Both the position numbers and the translations under genes were made by a program. The notes beneath the pieces were generated by a model that was given only the letters and a program-made list of their open reading frames with translations, searched no databases and had not been told where the DNA came from. From Seleniivibrio woodruffii (GTDB lineage Bacteria; Chrysiogenota; Deferribacteres; Deferribacterales; Geovibrionaceae): 64,000 bases of DNA. Positions 38,627 to 46,443 of this stretch are shown here, piece by piece (the first letter of the stretch is position 1; the number at the start of each line of letters is the position of its first letter). The stretch is from the NCBI RefSeq assembly GCF_004339245.1, contig NZ_SMGG01000004.1, positions 372,001 through 436,000 of the forward strand, read 5' to 3'.

Positions 38627-38639
38627 AACAAAAAAAGAG

Positions 38640-38662
38640 GGCGGTCAATTGACCGCCTTTAT
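38640..38662. terminator. Terminator between convergent pyrD and purB
   Basis: Palindromic stem GGCGGTCAATTGACCGCC followed by CTTTATT on the plus side and preceded by an A-run (T-run on the minus side). It shares its core with the terminator at 2495. Confidence 0.82.
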
Positions 38663-38674
38663 TGTTTCTTTATC

Positions 38675-38703
38675 GTCATCCTGAGGCAAAGCCGAAGGAT
38701 CTC
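38675..38703 (+). repeat. GA-loop hairpin repeat, copy 5
   Basis: ATCCT-GA-GGC-AAA-GCC-GA-AGGAT flanked by GTC and CTC. Same stems as copy 3 with a three-base loop. It ends three bases before the purB stop codon. Confidence 0.82.
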
Positions 38704-38705
38704 AA

Positions 38706-40142
38706 TTAAACTTTAATATCAACATCCATGCCGAGAAGTTTTTCATATTTCTCGATAATGGGGTCTACTTCTTCTGTTATGAACTGGTCGACCTGTTCGG
38801 GGGAACGTCCCACAAATTTGACCGGATCCAGCAGATTCATTATCTCGTCTTTGTTCAGGGGAACTGCTGTATCAGCGGCAAGCCTGTCCAGAAGGTCGTT
38901 GGATTCGCCCTCCATCTTGACACGCTTTCCGGCCTCCATGGAGTTCACACGGATAACTTCGTGCATCTCCTGTCTGTCGGCTCCACGCTTCACTGATTCC
39001 ATTATTATGTTTTCTGTAGCCATGAAGGGAAGCTCCTCCATAACTCTCTTGGTTATCATTTTTTCATAAACAACAAGGCCGTCGGTTATGTTGTAGAGCA
39101 GTTCGAGGATAGCATCGATTGCAAGGAATGCCTCGGAAATGCCGATGCGTCTGTTTGCGGAATCATCCAGCGTTCTTTCGAACCACTGTGTGGCATGGGT
39201 CATGTAGGGGTTCAGGCTCAGTGTTATGACGTGGCGGGCGAGGGAGCATACACGCTCACTGCGCATGGGGTTGCGTTTGTATGCCATTGCGCTGGAGCCT
39301 ATCTGGTTCTTTTCAAAGGGTTCTTCAACCTCTTTCAGGTTAGCCAGCAGACGAAGGTCGGTTGCCATCTTGTGGGCTGACTCAGCTATTGCGGCGAGCA
39401 CAGCGAGGACTCTTGTGTCCTGCTTGCGGGTGTAGGTCTGTCCTGCGATGGTGAGAACCTTGTCAAAGCCCATTTTGGCGGATACTGTTTCGTCCAGCTT
39501 GCGTACTCTTGCATGGTCGCCGTCGAAAAGGTGGAGGAAGGAGGCCTGAGTGCCTGTGGTTCCTTTAACCCCTCTGAAACGGAGATTTTCGTGAGCAAAC
39601 TCAAGTGCTTCGAAATCAAGAACAAAATCCTGAAGCCACAGGCATGCACGCTTACCGACGGTGGTCAGCTGTGCAGGCTGGAAGTGGGTGAAGCCCAGAG
39701 CCGGCATATTTTTGTATTTCAGGGCAAATTTCTTCATGTTGCCCATAACGTTTATCAGTTTTTTGCGGACTATCTCCATACCTTCTTTCATAACGATAAG
39801 GTCGGTGTTGTCGCCAACGAATGCACTGGTTGCTCCCAGGTGGATGATTGGCATCGCTTTGGGACAGCACTCGCCGTAGGTGTGGACATGCGCCATAACG
39901 TCATGACGGAACTTACGCTCCATCTGCGCCGCATATTCAAAATCTATGTTGTCGATATTGGCTTTCAGCTCTGCGATCTGCTCGTCTGTGATGTTCAGTC
40001 CCAGCTCTTTCTCGGACTCAGCAAGAGCAACCCACAGCCTGCGCCATGTGGTGAATTTTTTGTGAGGGGAGAAGAGGTACAGCATTTCGGGGCTTGCGTA
40101 TCTCTCCTGAAGGGGGTTTGAATAGCTTTTGTAATCTTTCAT
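38706..40142 (-). CDS. purB: Adenylosuccinate lyase
   Basis: 478 residues. The fumarase/aspartase-superfamily signature [15 protein letters not shown] (about residues 289-303) contains the mobile catalytic loop, and [14 protein letters not shown] (about 104-117) contains the conserved substrate-binding block. It releases fumarate in two steps of purine synthesis. A deaminase gene of purine type lies 12 bases upstream, probably in the same operon. Confidence 0.96.
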   Translation of the reverse strand: MKDYKSYSNPLQERYASPEMLYLFSPHKKFTTWRRLWVALAESEKELGLNITDEQIAELKANIDNIDFEYAAQMERKFRHDVMAHVHTYGECCPKAMPIIHLGATSAFVGDNTDLIVMKEGMEIVRKKLINVMGNMKKFALKYKNMPALGFTHFQPAQLTTVGKRACLWLQDFVLDFEALEFAHENLRFRGVKGTTGTQASFLHLFDGDHARVRKLDETVSAKMGFDKVLTIAGQTYTRKQDTRVLAVLAAIAESAHKMATDLRLLANLKEVEEPFEKNQIGSSAMAYKRNPMRSERVCSLARHVITLSLNPYMTHATQWFERTLDDSANRRIGISEAFLAIDAILELLYNITDGLVVYEKMITKRVMEELPFMATENIIMESVKRGADRQEMHEVIRVNSMEAGKRVKMEGESNDLLDRLAADTAVPLNKDEIMNLLDPVKFVGRSPEQVDQFITEEVDPIIEKYEKLLGMDVDIKV

Positions 40143-40154
40143 GAATCTCCTCTG

Positions 40155-41438
40155 TTAGCCTTTCTTTATCTTTTCCGCCCATGCCCGGGCGTTATATTTA
40201 ATCTTCTCTTCGTCCACAGTCAGGATAACCCTGTCTTTCATCAGGCATTTACCGTTAACATACATGGCGGTGACATCGGAAGCCGATGCGGAATAGACCA
40301 GATGGGAAACGGGATTGAAAACGGGAGTGGTTTTCGGGCTGTCGAAGGAAACGGCGATGAAATCCGCCTTATTGCCTTTTTTCAGCTCGCCTGTGTTGTC
40401 GACGGCCAGAGCCTTTGCGCCGCAGGAGGTAGCCATGTGGAGCACAGTGTCCGCCGAAAGGGCGGTTGCGTCCTTTAGAACTCCTTTGTGCACCAGTGCC
40501 ACACTGCGTGTTTCGTCAATCATATCAAGGTCGTTGTTGCTTGCGGCTCCATCGGTTCCGATGGTGACGTTAATTCCGGCATCCATCATTTTTTTGACGG
40601 GAGCAAAGCCGTTTGCCAGCTTCATATTGCTCTGAATGCAGTGTGCAACGCTGACCTTTTTCTCGCCCATCAGAGCTATCTCTTCATCGTTCAGCTGAAC
40701 GCAGTGGGCAAAAATACTTTTGATATCAAAGGCTCCCACTTCATTCATTATCTGCACGGTGGTTTTGCCGTATTTTGCCACCGAATCGGCCGATTCGTGG
40801 TCTGCTTCCATCAGGTGTGTGTGCAGAACCAGCCCGTGTTTTGCGCAGAATTCGACGCATTTAGTGTAGTTCTCAGGGTTTACGGTGTATGGAGCATGGG
40901 GGCAGAGAGATACGCTTATCAGCTCATCCCCTTTATATTTCTCGCAAAGTTTTGATGCATTGGTGATGTAGTCGTCTGCATTGTTGCCGAATTTGGTGGG
41001 AAAATCCAGAACTCCGACACCGACAACACCTTTAAGGCCGCTTTTTCTGATGGATTCGGCTATAAAGTCCGATAAAAAATACATGTCGTTGGAAAGGGTT
41101 GTGCCGCTCTTAATCATCTCCACAGCCGCAAGATCGGTTGCAGCCTGAATGAACTCCGGAGACAGCCATTTGCCCTCGGCAGGCCAGATATGCTTCTGGA
41201 GCCATTCCATAAGCGGCAGATCGTCCGCCATCCCTCTGAAAAGACCCATGGGGAGGTGAGTATGGGTGTTCACCAGTCCGGGAAAGATTGCAGAGTTGGC
41301 AAATTTTTCTATTTTGAAATCATCGGAAGGGTGCTCGGCTATACCTGCGATGGTGTCGCCGTCTACCAGGAGATGGGTGTTTGTGTGTATCTTGTTGTTA
41401 TACCAAACATAATCAGCATAGAAAGCAGTTCTCGTCAC
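40155..41438 (-). CDS. MTA/SAH deaminase-type amidohydrolase (MtaD-like)
   Basis: 427 residues of the amidohydrolase superfamily. HTHLPMGLFRGMADDLPLM (about residues 58-76), IWPAE, the metal His in LHTHLMEADHES and FAHCVQL, and the Asp in IGTDGAASNN are all intact. This is the pattern of 5-methylthioadenosine/S-adenosylhomocysteine deaminase. Because the cell has MqnD, aminofutalosine deaminase is a real alternative; the families are similar. It overlaps the downstream-coded phosphatase by four bases and precedes purB. Confidence 0.85.
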   Translation of the reverse strand: MTRTAFYADYVWYNNKIHTNTHLLVDGDTIAGIAEHPSDDFKIEKFANSAIFPGLVNTHTHLPMGLFRGMADDLPLMEWLQKHIWPAEGKWLSPEFIQAATDLAAVEMIKSGTTLSNDMYFLSDFIAESIRKSGLKGVVGVGVLDFPTKFGNNADDYITNASKLCEKYKGDELISVSLCPHAPYTVNPENYTKCVEFCAKHGLVLHTHLMEADHESADSVAKYGKTTVQIMNEVGAFDIKSIFAHCVQLNDEEIALMGEKKVSVAHCIQSNMKLANGFAPVKKMMDAGINVTIGTDGAASNNDLDMIDETRSVALVHKGVLKDATALSADTVLHMATSCGAKALAVDNTGELKKGNKADFIAVSFDSPKTTPVFNPVSHLVYSASASDVTAMYVNGKCLMKDRVILTVDEEKIKYNARAWAEKIKKG

Positions 41439-42070
41439 TTGATGCCCTCCAGAATGGTTATTATCTCTTCAGGACTGTTGACCGTAAAGTCAGGCTTGAC
41501 CTCACTCACAGTACCATAGCCGAAAGCGCAAAAGCAAGTTTTTACCCCTGCATGAAAGCCGGATTCGATGTCTGTGTGGTTATCGCCAATCATTATGGTG
41601 CGGGATTTGTCTGCGCCGTAGTCGCTGACTATGTTCTCCACCGGAACAGGGGAGGGTTTTTTCTTGCCGAAACTGTCGCCCCCGTACCACTTGTCAAAGT
41701 ATCTGTCGATGCCGTAATGCACGACAAGTTCGCCTGTTAATGATGCGATTTTATTAGAAAGGATAACGGTTTTAATGTCATTTTTAGACAGATAGTCAAA
41801 TATTCTGTCATAACCGTCTATTACTTTGGTGTTTAATGTCATTCTTTCAGCATAAAGAGATCGGAAAAAGGTTTCCATCTCATCTTTGAAATTCTCTTCT
41901 CCGGCGGCACGGATAACCAGCTTGCGGATGCCGTCGCCGACGTAGCTTTTGGTTGTATCAATGGAAAATCTGGCCAGACCGAAATGCTTCATGGTTTCGT
42001 CGAGGCATTCATGTATATCCTGAAGTGTGTCGAGAATTGTGCCGTCCAGATCGAATATTGCAAGAATCAT
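41435..42070 (-). CDS. HAD-family phosphatase (phosphoglycolate-phosphatase type)
   Basis: 211 residues. LAIFDLDGTILDTLQD (motif I), ILSNK (motif II), the Lys in GKKKPSPVPV (motif III) and MIGDNHTDIESG (motif IV) are complete. Helical cap residues 15-80 fit the Gph/PGP group that hydrolyses 2-phosphoglycolate or similar small phosphates. First gene of the unit with the deaminase and purB. Confidence 0.88.
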   Translation of the reverse strand: MILAIFDLDGTILDTLQDIHECLDETMKHFGLARFSIDTTKSYVGDGIRKLVIRAAGEENFKDEMETFFRSLYAERMTLNTKVIDGYDRIFDYLSKNDIKTVILSNKIASLTGELVVHYGIDRYFDKWYGGDSFGKKKPSPVPVENIVSDYGADKSRTIMIGDNHTDIESGFHAGVKTCFCAFGYGTVSEVKPDFTVNSPEEIITILEGIK

Positions 42071-42171
42071 TAAATCCCCCGAAAATATAAATAATATTGG
42101 TATTTTGGGTTTTCAGTTATACGACTAATAAGATTGCTAGTCAATACACTAAGGCGATGGTATAAGAGTTT

Positions 42172-42630
42172 ATGCATGAATGGCTGATGGAATACGGATA
42201 TTTTTCAATGTTTCTGCTGGCGTTTCTGGCGTCAACCGCTCTGCCTCTGGCTTCGGAATGGCTGCTGGTTGCGCTTGTCTTAAAAGGGCTTAATCCCGTC
42301 ATTCTGCTTTTCTGTGCCGTTTCCGGCAACTTTCTGGGCGCCTGTACAACCTATGCAATAGGCTATTACGGCAGCGACTTCGCCATCAAAAAAGTGCTTA
42401 AGATCAGTGATGAGGGCAGGGCAAAGGCCGAACGTATCTATAATAAATACGGGTCGGTATCTCTGCTTTTTTCGTGGATTCCGGTGGTGGGCGACCCTCT
42501 GTGCCTTGTGGGCGGTCTCCTGAAGATGAACTTTGCAAAATACGCCGTTCTGGTCTTCATAGGGAAACTCGCCCGTTATGCGGCAACAGTCTGGCTGGCT
42601 CTTAAAGGAGCCGAAGCCTTTATTCAATAG
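42172..42630 (+). CDS. YqaA-family membrane protein (DedA-like)
   Basis: 152 residues with four predicted membrane segments. LASTALPLASEWLLVALVL, then GNFLGACTTYAIGYYG and FSWIPVVGDPLCLVGGLLKM, match YqaA, a small SNARE-associated/DedA-like family. Function unknown; relatives are thought to act on membrane lipids or homeostasis. It is convergent with the TerC gene, overlapping it by 11 bases. Confidence 0.85.
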   Translation: MHEWLMEYGYFSMFLLAFLASTALPLASEWLLVALVLKGLNPVILLFCAVSGNFLGACTTYAIGYYGSDFAIKKVLKISDEGRAKAERIYNKYGSVSLLFSWIPVVGDPLCLVGGLLKMNFAKYAVLVFIGKLARYAATVWLALKGAEAFIQ

Positions 42631-43603
42631 GTTCGTTCTTTGTTTTCACAAGAGAGAAGATAACTCCGGACGCAAGCAGAAAAAGTGTTATGCAGAGCGA
42701 CTGGAGTGATGAAAAGTGGTACCATCCGAACACATCGCCGATGAATATCTTTGATCCGATAAACACCAGCACAAGTGAGAGTGTATATTTAAGGTAGTGG
42801 AAACGCTTTATCATGGCCGAGAGTGCAAAATAGAGTGCACGAAGACCGAGAATTGCGAAAATATTGCTGGTAAAAACAACGTAAGGGTCTGTTGTTATGG
42901 TGAAAACAGCAGGAACAGAATCCACGGCGAATATAACGTCTGCGATCTCCACCATAAGCAGGGCAACGAAGAGGGGAGTGCAAAAGAGCTGAAGTTTTCC
43001 GGTTGCCGGGTTCATCTGTCTCACAAAGAAATCGTGCCCATGGAGATTGTCGGTTATTCTGAGGTGATTGCGCAGAAATTTCAGCAGTGAATTGTCCACA
43101 AGGTCGCTGTCGTCGTCATCCTTTGAAAACATCATCTTGATTCCGGTGTAAACCAGAAACGCTGCGAAAATGTAGAGCACCCATTCGAAACGGGTAACAA
43201 TGGCCGAACCGAGACCTATCATTATACCTCTGAGAATTATAACCCCGATGATACCCCAGAAGAGGACTCTGTGCTGATAGATTCTGGGCGTTTTGAAGTA
43301 TGCGAATATCATGGCTATGACAAATATGTTGTCCATGGCCAGAGATTTTTCGACCACAAAGCCCGTCAGATAATTAAAACCGCTGTCTGCCCCGAATTTC
43401 CACCAAACCCAGACTCCGAACAGGAGACCTATGCCGATGTAGAAAGCGGACATCTTGAGGCTTTCTTTGACGCCGATCTCATGATCCTTTTTGTTGAACA
43501 GCCCAAGGTCAAGAATCAGCAGGAAAATGACCAGAGCGAAAAACACTATCCACGACCATACAGGTTTTGAAAGAACCTCTACGAACAGAAAATCTAAATT
43601 CAC
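42620..43603 (-). CDS. TerC-family integral membrane protein
   Basis: 327 residues with eight or nine membrane helices. The motif MVEIADVIFAVDSVPAVF with acidic residues inside the membrane, and EKSLAMDNIFVIAMIF, are typical of TerC/Alx proteins, linked to metal (Mn) export and tellurite resistance. GTG 43603 is chosen: GAGGG lies 8-12 bases upstream, while a longer reading would run through the dif site and into the GC-rich mobile element. It is the last chromosomal gene before dif. Confidence 0.88.
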   Translation of the reverse strand: MNLDFLFVEVLSKPVWSWIVFFALVIFLLILDLGLFNKKDHEIGVKESLKMSAFYIGIGLLFGVWVWWKFGADSGFNYLTGFVVEKSLAMDNIFVIAMIFAYFKTPRIYQHRVLFWGIIGVIILRGIMIGLGSAIVTRFEWVLYIFAAFLVYTGIKMMFSKDDDDSDLVDNSLLKFLRNHLRITDNLHGHDFFVRQMNPATGKLQLFCTPLFVALLMVEIADVIFAVDSVPAVFTITTDPYVVFTSNIFAILGLRALYFALSAMIKRFHYLKYTLSLVLVFIGSKIFIGDVFGWYHFSSLQSLCITLFLLASGVIFSLVKTKNEPIE

Positions 43604-43683
43604 AATTTTACCCTCATAAAATAATAGGTTAGACAATCTAATCCATATGCGGTTCAAACGCAAATACATATTCTTGTGGTTTA

Positions 43684-43711
43684 ATTTAACATAATATATC
43701 TTATAGGACGT
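43684..43711. other. dif: Chromosomal dif-like XerC/XerD site (left junction)
   Basis: XerD arm ATTTAACATAA (43684-43694), identical to the E. coli dif XerD arm, six-base centre TATATC, then XerC arm TTATAGGACGT (43701-43711). The reading is the reverse complement of the usual dif orientation. The XerC arm continues into a 14-bp direct repeat shared with the right junction. This is the intact dif left after integration. Confidence 0.88.
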
Positions 43712-43712
43712 T
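43699..43712 (+). repeat. Left direct repeat of the element
   Basis: TCTTATAGGACGTT, identical to 46464-46477. Confidence 0.9.
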
Positions 43713-43893
43713 TTCGCTACCACCTTTTGCCTTGTAACCGCTTGCCCTGCGGCCTCCTCCCGCCGCCATCGTGGCGGCAGTCGTCCGCTTTTCTTGGGCT
43801 TCGCTGTTGGGTTGCATGCGCCGGGTTGTGCCGCCCGGCTCTTCCTGCTCGTTGCCCGGCGCAACGTGCCCGGGCTTCTACGAAGACCCGACC
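43713..43893 (-). other. GC-rich structured non-coding left end of the element
   Basis: Strongly GC-rich, purine-rich on the minus strand. It contains perfect hairpins GCCGCCA-TCG-TGGCGGC (43762-43778), GCCGGG/CCCGGC (43819-43838) and GCCCGG/CCGGGC nearby. The motifs AACGAGCAGG and ACAACCCGGCGCA (minus) recur in the central GC-rich block. No credible gene. Confidence 0.6.
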
Positions 43894-43922
43894 CGGAGTT
43901 ATTCGTTTTCTCCGAATAACTC
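43894..43922. repeat. 11-bp perfect hairpin at the end of the RHH-like gene
   Basis: GGAGTTATTCG (43894-43904), 7-base loop, CGAATAACTCC (43912-43922), extended by further C/G pairs. It covers the last codons and stop of the minus-strand gene. It has no T-run, so it may be a replication, packaging or RNA-stability structure rather than a classical terminator. Confidence 0.75.
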
Positions 43923-44135
43923 CCGGGCTATTCTTTTAGTGATATCTTCCCGGATAGCGGCAGTGAGCGTTCTTTCAGTATCGACTGCATTTTGAACCCT
44001 GAGCCTTAAATACTTTCTGGCTTTTTTCTCGTCCCCGTCAAAGTATTTAACGAGGATCTCCCATAAATACACCTCAAGTCTGAACGTGTACACACAGCCC
44101 TTGTATCTATTCGAGAATCTTTTGTAATCTTTCAT
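43899..44135 (-). CDS. Small basic protein, possible ribbon-helix-helix regulator
   Basis: 78 residues from MKDYKRFSNRYKGCVYTFRL. The FRLEVYLWEILVKYF segment resembles the strand-helix of RHH_4-type DNA-binding proteins (FRLEPEFWEAL-like), followed by a second helix and a basic C-terminal helix. If so, it could be the element's repressor. A palindromic CATATGTCATATG (44149-44161) and a weak promoter (TTGACG...CATAGT) lie just upstream. ATG 44135 was chosen over an ATG at 44171 because of family fit; no strong SD is seen. Low to moderate confidence. Confidence 0.5.
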   Translation of the reverse strand: MKDYKRFSNRYKGCVYTFRLEVYLWEILVKYFDGDEKKARKYLRLRVQNAVDTERTLTAAIREDITKRIARELFGENE

Positions 44136-44171
44136 GAGAAGACTATGCCACATATGACATATGCACGTCAA

Positions 44172-44980
44172 TAGATCCTACAGTATTTCACGAATATTAT
44201 TCAAATCAACAGGTAGTGATTATAGAAAACGTCAGTGGCCATTCTGTTTCGCCGGAGACAGTGCAGGCAGAGCGAGGCAACACAACCCGGCGCACCCCTG
44301 CCCCGCCAAGAAAAGCCACCGCACAGAAGCGAAGCCGAAGGAACGCCCGGCTGAAACCCTCGCCGGGTGCAACGAAGTGAAACGGAGTTTCAACGGGCTT
44401 CCGGCGGCAGAGCGGCGACAACACTTGTCGTTTCTCGGCCAGTCAATATTACGAATGGTTTATGTTGTTTTCCACATCCTCTTTAGATGGCCTGACACGT
44501 CAGGTATATTTCCCACTGTTCCGGAGGGAAGCAGGCCGGGAGGCGGGGCGAGGAACGAGCAGGCGCAACCCGGCCGAACTGAGCGGGGGCGCACGGGCGG
44601 GAGAGAGCGAAGCGAACGGGGGCGACCCCGCACCACAGCGACTAAAGCAAGTACAGAGGGGAAAGAGTGCATAGACGTGTCAGGAGTGCGGCAGGGCGAC
44701 AAGCGCACGGGCGAACGCACGCCGGAAGGCGGCGAGGCGGCAAGCCGACCCACAGGGCGGCGTAGCCTCACAGCGAAGCCCGCAGGCCGCAGGCCGAGGA
44801 ATGCGGAGCGGCCGAGCCGACAACGAAAGCGGGCGGCGCACCGGGAGCGAGAGAGCGGAGGCGGGAGGCTTTGCCCGAAGGCGGCGAGCGAAGACGAAGC
44901 CGACAAGGCAAAGCAAGCCGACTGCCGTAGCGGGTTCTTTTGACGTTCGACCGCAGATCTGCAGTTGGATCTGCAGAATG
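44172..44980. other. GC-rich central block of the element without a convincing gene
   Basis: About 800 bases, very GC-rich and purine-rich on the plus strand, with recurring short motifs: AGCGAAGCC-like (near 44328, 44610, 44770, 44890), ACAACCCGGCGCA (44282-44294), AACGAGCAGG (44554-44563) and CAACCCGGC (44566-44574). Reading frames of 260 codons (plus) and 198 codons (minus) are open only because GC-rich DNA lacks stops; their composition (Arg/Ser/Pro/Gly) is not protein-like. It may hold replication origins or a structured RNA. Confidence 0.55.
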
Positions 44981-45024
44981 AAAAAAGCCCGAAAGATCTC
45001 TGCCAAGACCAAACGGGCTTTCGC
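44981..45024 (-). terminator. Rho-independent terminator of the rep operon
   Basis: On the minus strand, stem AAAGCCCG / CGGGCTTT with a 22-base loop, followed by a T-run (plus strand AAAAAAG at 44981-44987). It ends the rep, 20-aa and 57-aa gene transcript. Confidence 0.82.
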
Positions 45025-45070
45025 CTTAGACTATTCAGTGTTGTAAAGTATACCACCTTTATTTATAAAA

Positions 45071-45244
45071 TCAATCCTCATCGTTTGCGGCAGATAACCA
45101 GAACTCCCCCGATTCTTCCAGAGCTGAAAGCGTGTACAGTTCGTCCAGAAGAGAATCTATTGTCATGCTTGCCTGAATAGTAATCATCTCTCTGTCGATG
45201 CTCTCAAGGTTTGCTATGACCTCAGAATGTATAAACCCGGACAT
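45071..45244 (-). CDS. 57-residue acidic protein of the element
   Basis: MSGFIHSEVIANLESIDREM ... ends in WLSAANDED. Acidic and helical with no membrane segment; no family recognised. GCGGAGG lies six bases upstream of ATG 45244, an excellent ribosome site, and the gene starts one base after the stop of the 20-residue ORF. Size and place after rep recall the small single-strand-DNA-binding or copy-control genes of filamentous elements, but similarity to either is not visible. Confidence 0.6.
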   Translation of the reverse strand: MSGFIHSEVIANLESIDREMITIQASMTIDSLLDELYTLSALEESGEFWLSAANDED

Positions 45245-45245
45245 G

Positions 45246-45308
45246 TTACCACCTCCGCTTTCTGTAGAACAGAGCATACAAAATACTTATCAGTATATCT
45301 TTCAACAT
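45246..45308 (-). CDS. 20-residue hydrophobic peptide
   Basis: MLKDILISILYALFYRKRRW: a single short membrane segment with a strongly basic C-terminus, the profile of tiny inovirus virion or membrane peptides and of type I toxins. GAGGTG lies four bases before the ATG, the ATG lies nine bases after the rep stop, and the next gene starts one base after its TAA. The ORF is short, so translation is plausible from the context but unproven. Confidence 0.5.
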   Translation of the reverse strand: MLKDILISILYALFYRKRRW

Positions 45309-45316
45309 TTCGCACC

Positions 45317-46168
45317 TCACACATGTATAGATATGGCCTTGCGGCCGAGCTTTGCAAGTTCTGCGTAAAACTCTGTGTCATCTCCTCCGGTGATTGCCCG
45401 GAAGTCTCCATGTAGTAATGCCAGAGCTTTGTAAATCCGTTCTTTTGTCCTCTGCCCGGTGTGTTGCCCGGTTGTGGATGCCTTGTACTGTATCACTCCC
45501 CCGCCTATCTCCTCTTCCAGTCTGTCAGCAAGGAAACCTAACTCAACCGGGCGACACTCCCGAAGGTGTTTAATAATAAAGGCTATGCAGTTCTTGAAAC
45601 TACGTTCTTTCAGGTTTTTAAGATAATCCTTCTGATACTCTGCTTCGATTCGGATAACGCCGGAGGCGTATTCCGGATCATATCTATGGCCAGTCATGTT
45701 GTCGGAGATCTCCCGGCTTTTGTCGTATCTCCGGACTGTCCACGAGTGAGAACGATTGAACAGGTATGAAGTCTCTGTACCGGTGTCACCTGAGAACTTG
45801 CCCGTCTTAGTCTTTGACTTTCCCCTGTAGTCTTCGTTTGTCAGCTCTTCAATGGAATCCCCTGTATAGTCTGCGAAAACGTCAACCCGACTGATTCTAG
45901 GGTTCTCGTATCTTTCAAACATATCTGAAAGGAATCCTGATACTTTTGGCCATACTTCTGACATGGTGCTCACCTCGGTGATGAACCAAAGAGAAAAGAA
46001 CTCGATAACACAATAACCGTCTGAAATGCCAAGAGCATACTTTGCATTGCTGAACCATCTGAAACCATTTGACATTCCTTTAGGCTCTAGGCCTTCTAAA
46101 TCTGTAGTACGAAACACATAATTTGAAACAGACACCTTTAATCTGTCAAACCCGTAATGAACAATCAT
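45317..46168 (-). CDS. Rep_trans-type replication initiation protein (rolling-circle)
   Basis: 283 residues from MIVHYGFDRLKVSVSNYVFR. ISRVDVFADYTG (R-x-D-x-x-x-D core), VRRYDKSREI (YDKxxE) and VIRIEAEYQKD (RxE) are the three landmarks of the Rep_trans/PF02486 family that initiates rolling-circle replication of filamentous phages and related plasmids. ATG 46168 has AGGA upstream and removes an unlikely Pro/His-rich extension that would run into hairpin DNA. It is first of three genes in an operon. It would nick the element's double-strand origin, probably in the hairpin region just upstream. It lacks any Zot partner. Confidence 0.82.
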   Translation of the reverse strand: MIVHYGFDRLKVSVSNYVFRTTDLEGLEPKGMSNGFRWFSNAKYALGISDGYCVIEFFSLWFITEVSTMSEVWPKVSGFLSDMFERYENPRISRVDVFADYTGDSIEELTNEDYRGKSKTKTGKFSGDTGTETSYLFNRSHSWTVRRYDKSREISDNMTGHRYDPEYASGVIRIEAEYQKDYLKNLKERSFKNCIAFIIKHLRECRPVELGFLADRLEEEIGGGVIQYKASTTGQHTGQRTKERIYKALALLHGDFRAITGGDDTEFYAELAKLGRKAISIHV

Positions 46169-46227
46169 CTGAATAGTCCTGAGTTCTACCCCCGTGTTAC
46201 ACATAGGGGGTGGATGGTTATGAGAGT

Positions 46228-46320
46228 GGACGGGCATGCCCGACAGATATCCAAGATATCTACCGCTCAGGCCTGCGGGTTGCTTACGCCCTCCGGGGCG
46301 TTCAGCCCGCTACGGGCGAG
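46228..46320. other. Hairpin cluster upstream of rep, candidate replication origin
   Basis: Tandem structures: palindrome CGGGCATGCCCG (46231-46242), GATATC-CAA-GATATC (46246-46260), ACGCCC-TCCG-GGGCGT (46286-46301), GCCCG-CTA-CGGGC (46305-46317). Filamentous-phage intergenic regions carry such stacked hairpins as double- and single-strand origins. The nick site cannot be fixed by eye. Confidence 0.6.
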
Positions 46321-46390
46321 CAAGCCGCCCGCCTTCGCTGTTCTCTCGTGTTCAATCTGCATTGGCAGTGCAGACAGGTTTGAGGCGAAA

Positions 46391-46418
46391 TCATCCTATA
46401 AGCCAGTTTATGCCAAAT
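46391..46418. other. attP2: inverted dif-like site of the element
   Basis: XerC-like arm TCATCCTATAA (46391-46401, 9/11 to the reverse complement of the local XerC arm), six-base centre GCCAGT, XerD-like arm TTATGCCAAAT (46408-46418, 9/11 to the dif XerD arm in this orientation). It is in opposite orientation to attP1, 25 nt away. Confidence 0.8.
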
Positions 46419-46442
46419 ATGTGGAAAGCCACAGATATGGCA
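46411..46442. repeat. Inverted repeat between the attP sites
   Basis: TGCCAAATATGTGG (46411-46424), loop AAAG, CCACAGATATGGCA (46429-46442): 12 of 14 pairs. It forms the tip of the folded attP hairpin. Confidence 0.8.
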
Positions 46443-46443
46443 T

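Noticed and set aside
43604-43864. Longer TerC protein starting at 43864
   Set aside because: The extension would run through dif and GC-rich element DNA; GTG 43603 has a proper ribosome site.
44161-44943. 260-codon open frame on the plus strand in the element
   Set aside because: Arg/Pro/Ala/Gly-rich composition without any fold or ribosome site; the frame is open because the DNA is very GC-rich, and overlapping frames are open too.
44460-45056. 198-codon open frame on the minus strand in the element
   Set aside because: It would run through the rep-operon terminator, and its Ser/Arg/Pro/Leu-rich composition is that of random GC-rich sequence.
45214-45411. 65-codon minus-strand frame overlapping rep end and the 57-aa gene
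   Set aside because: Another frame across two better supported genes; no ribosome site.
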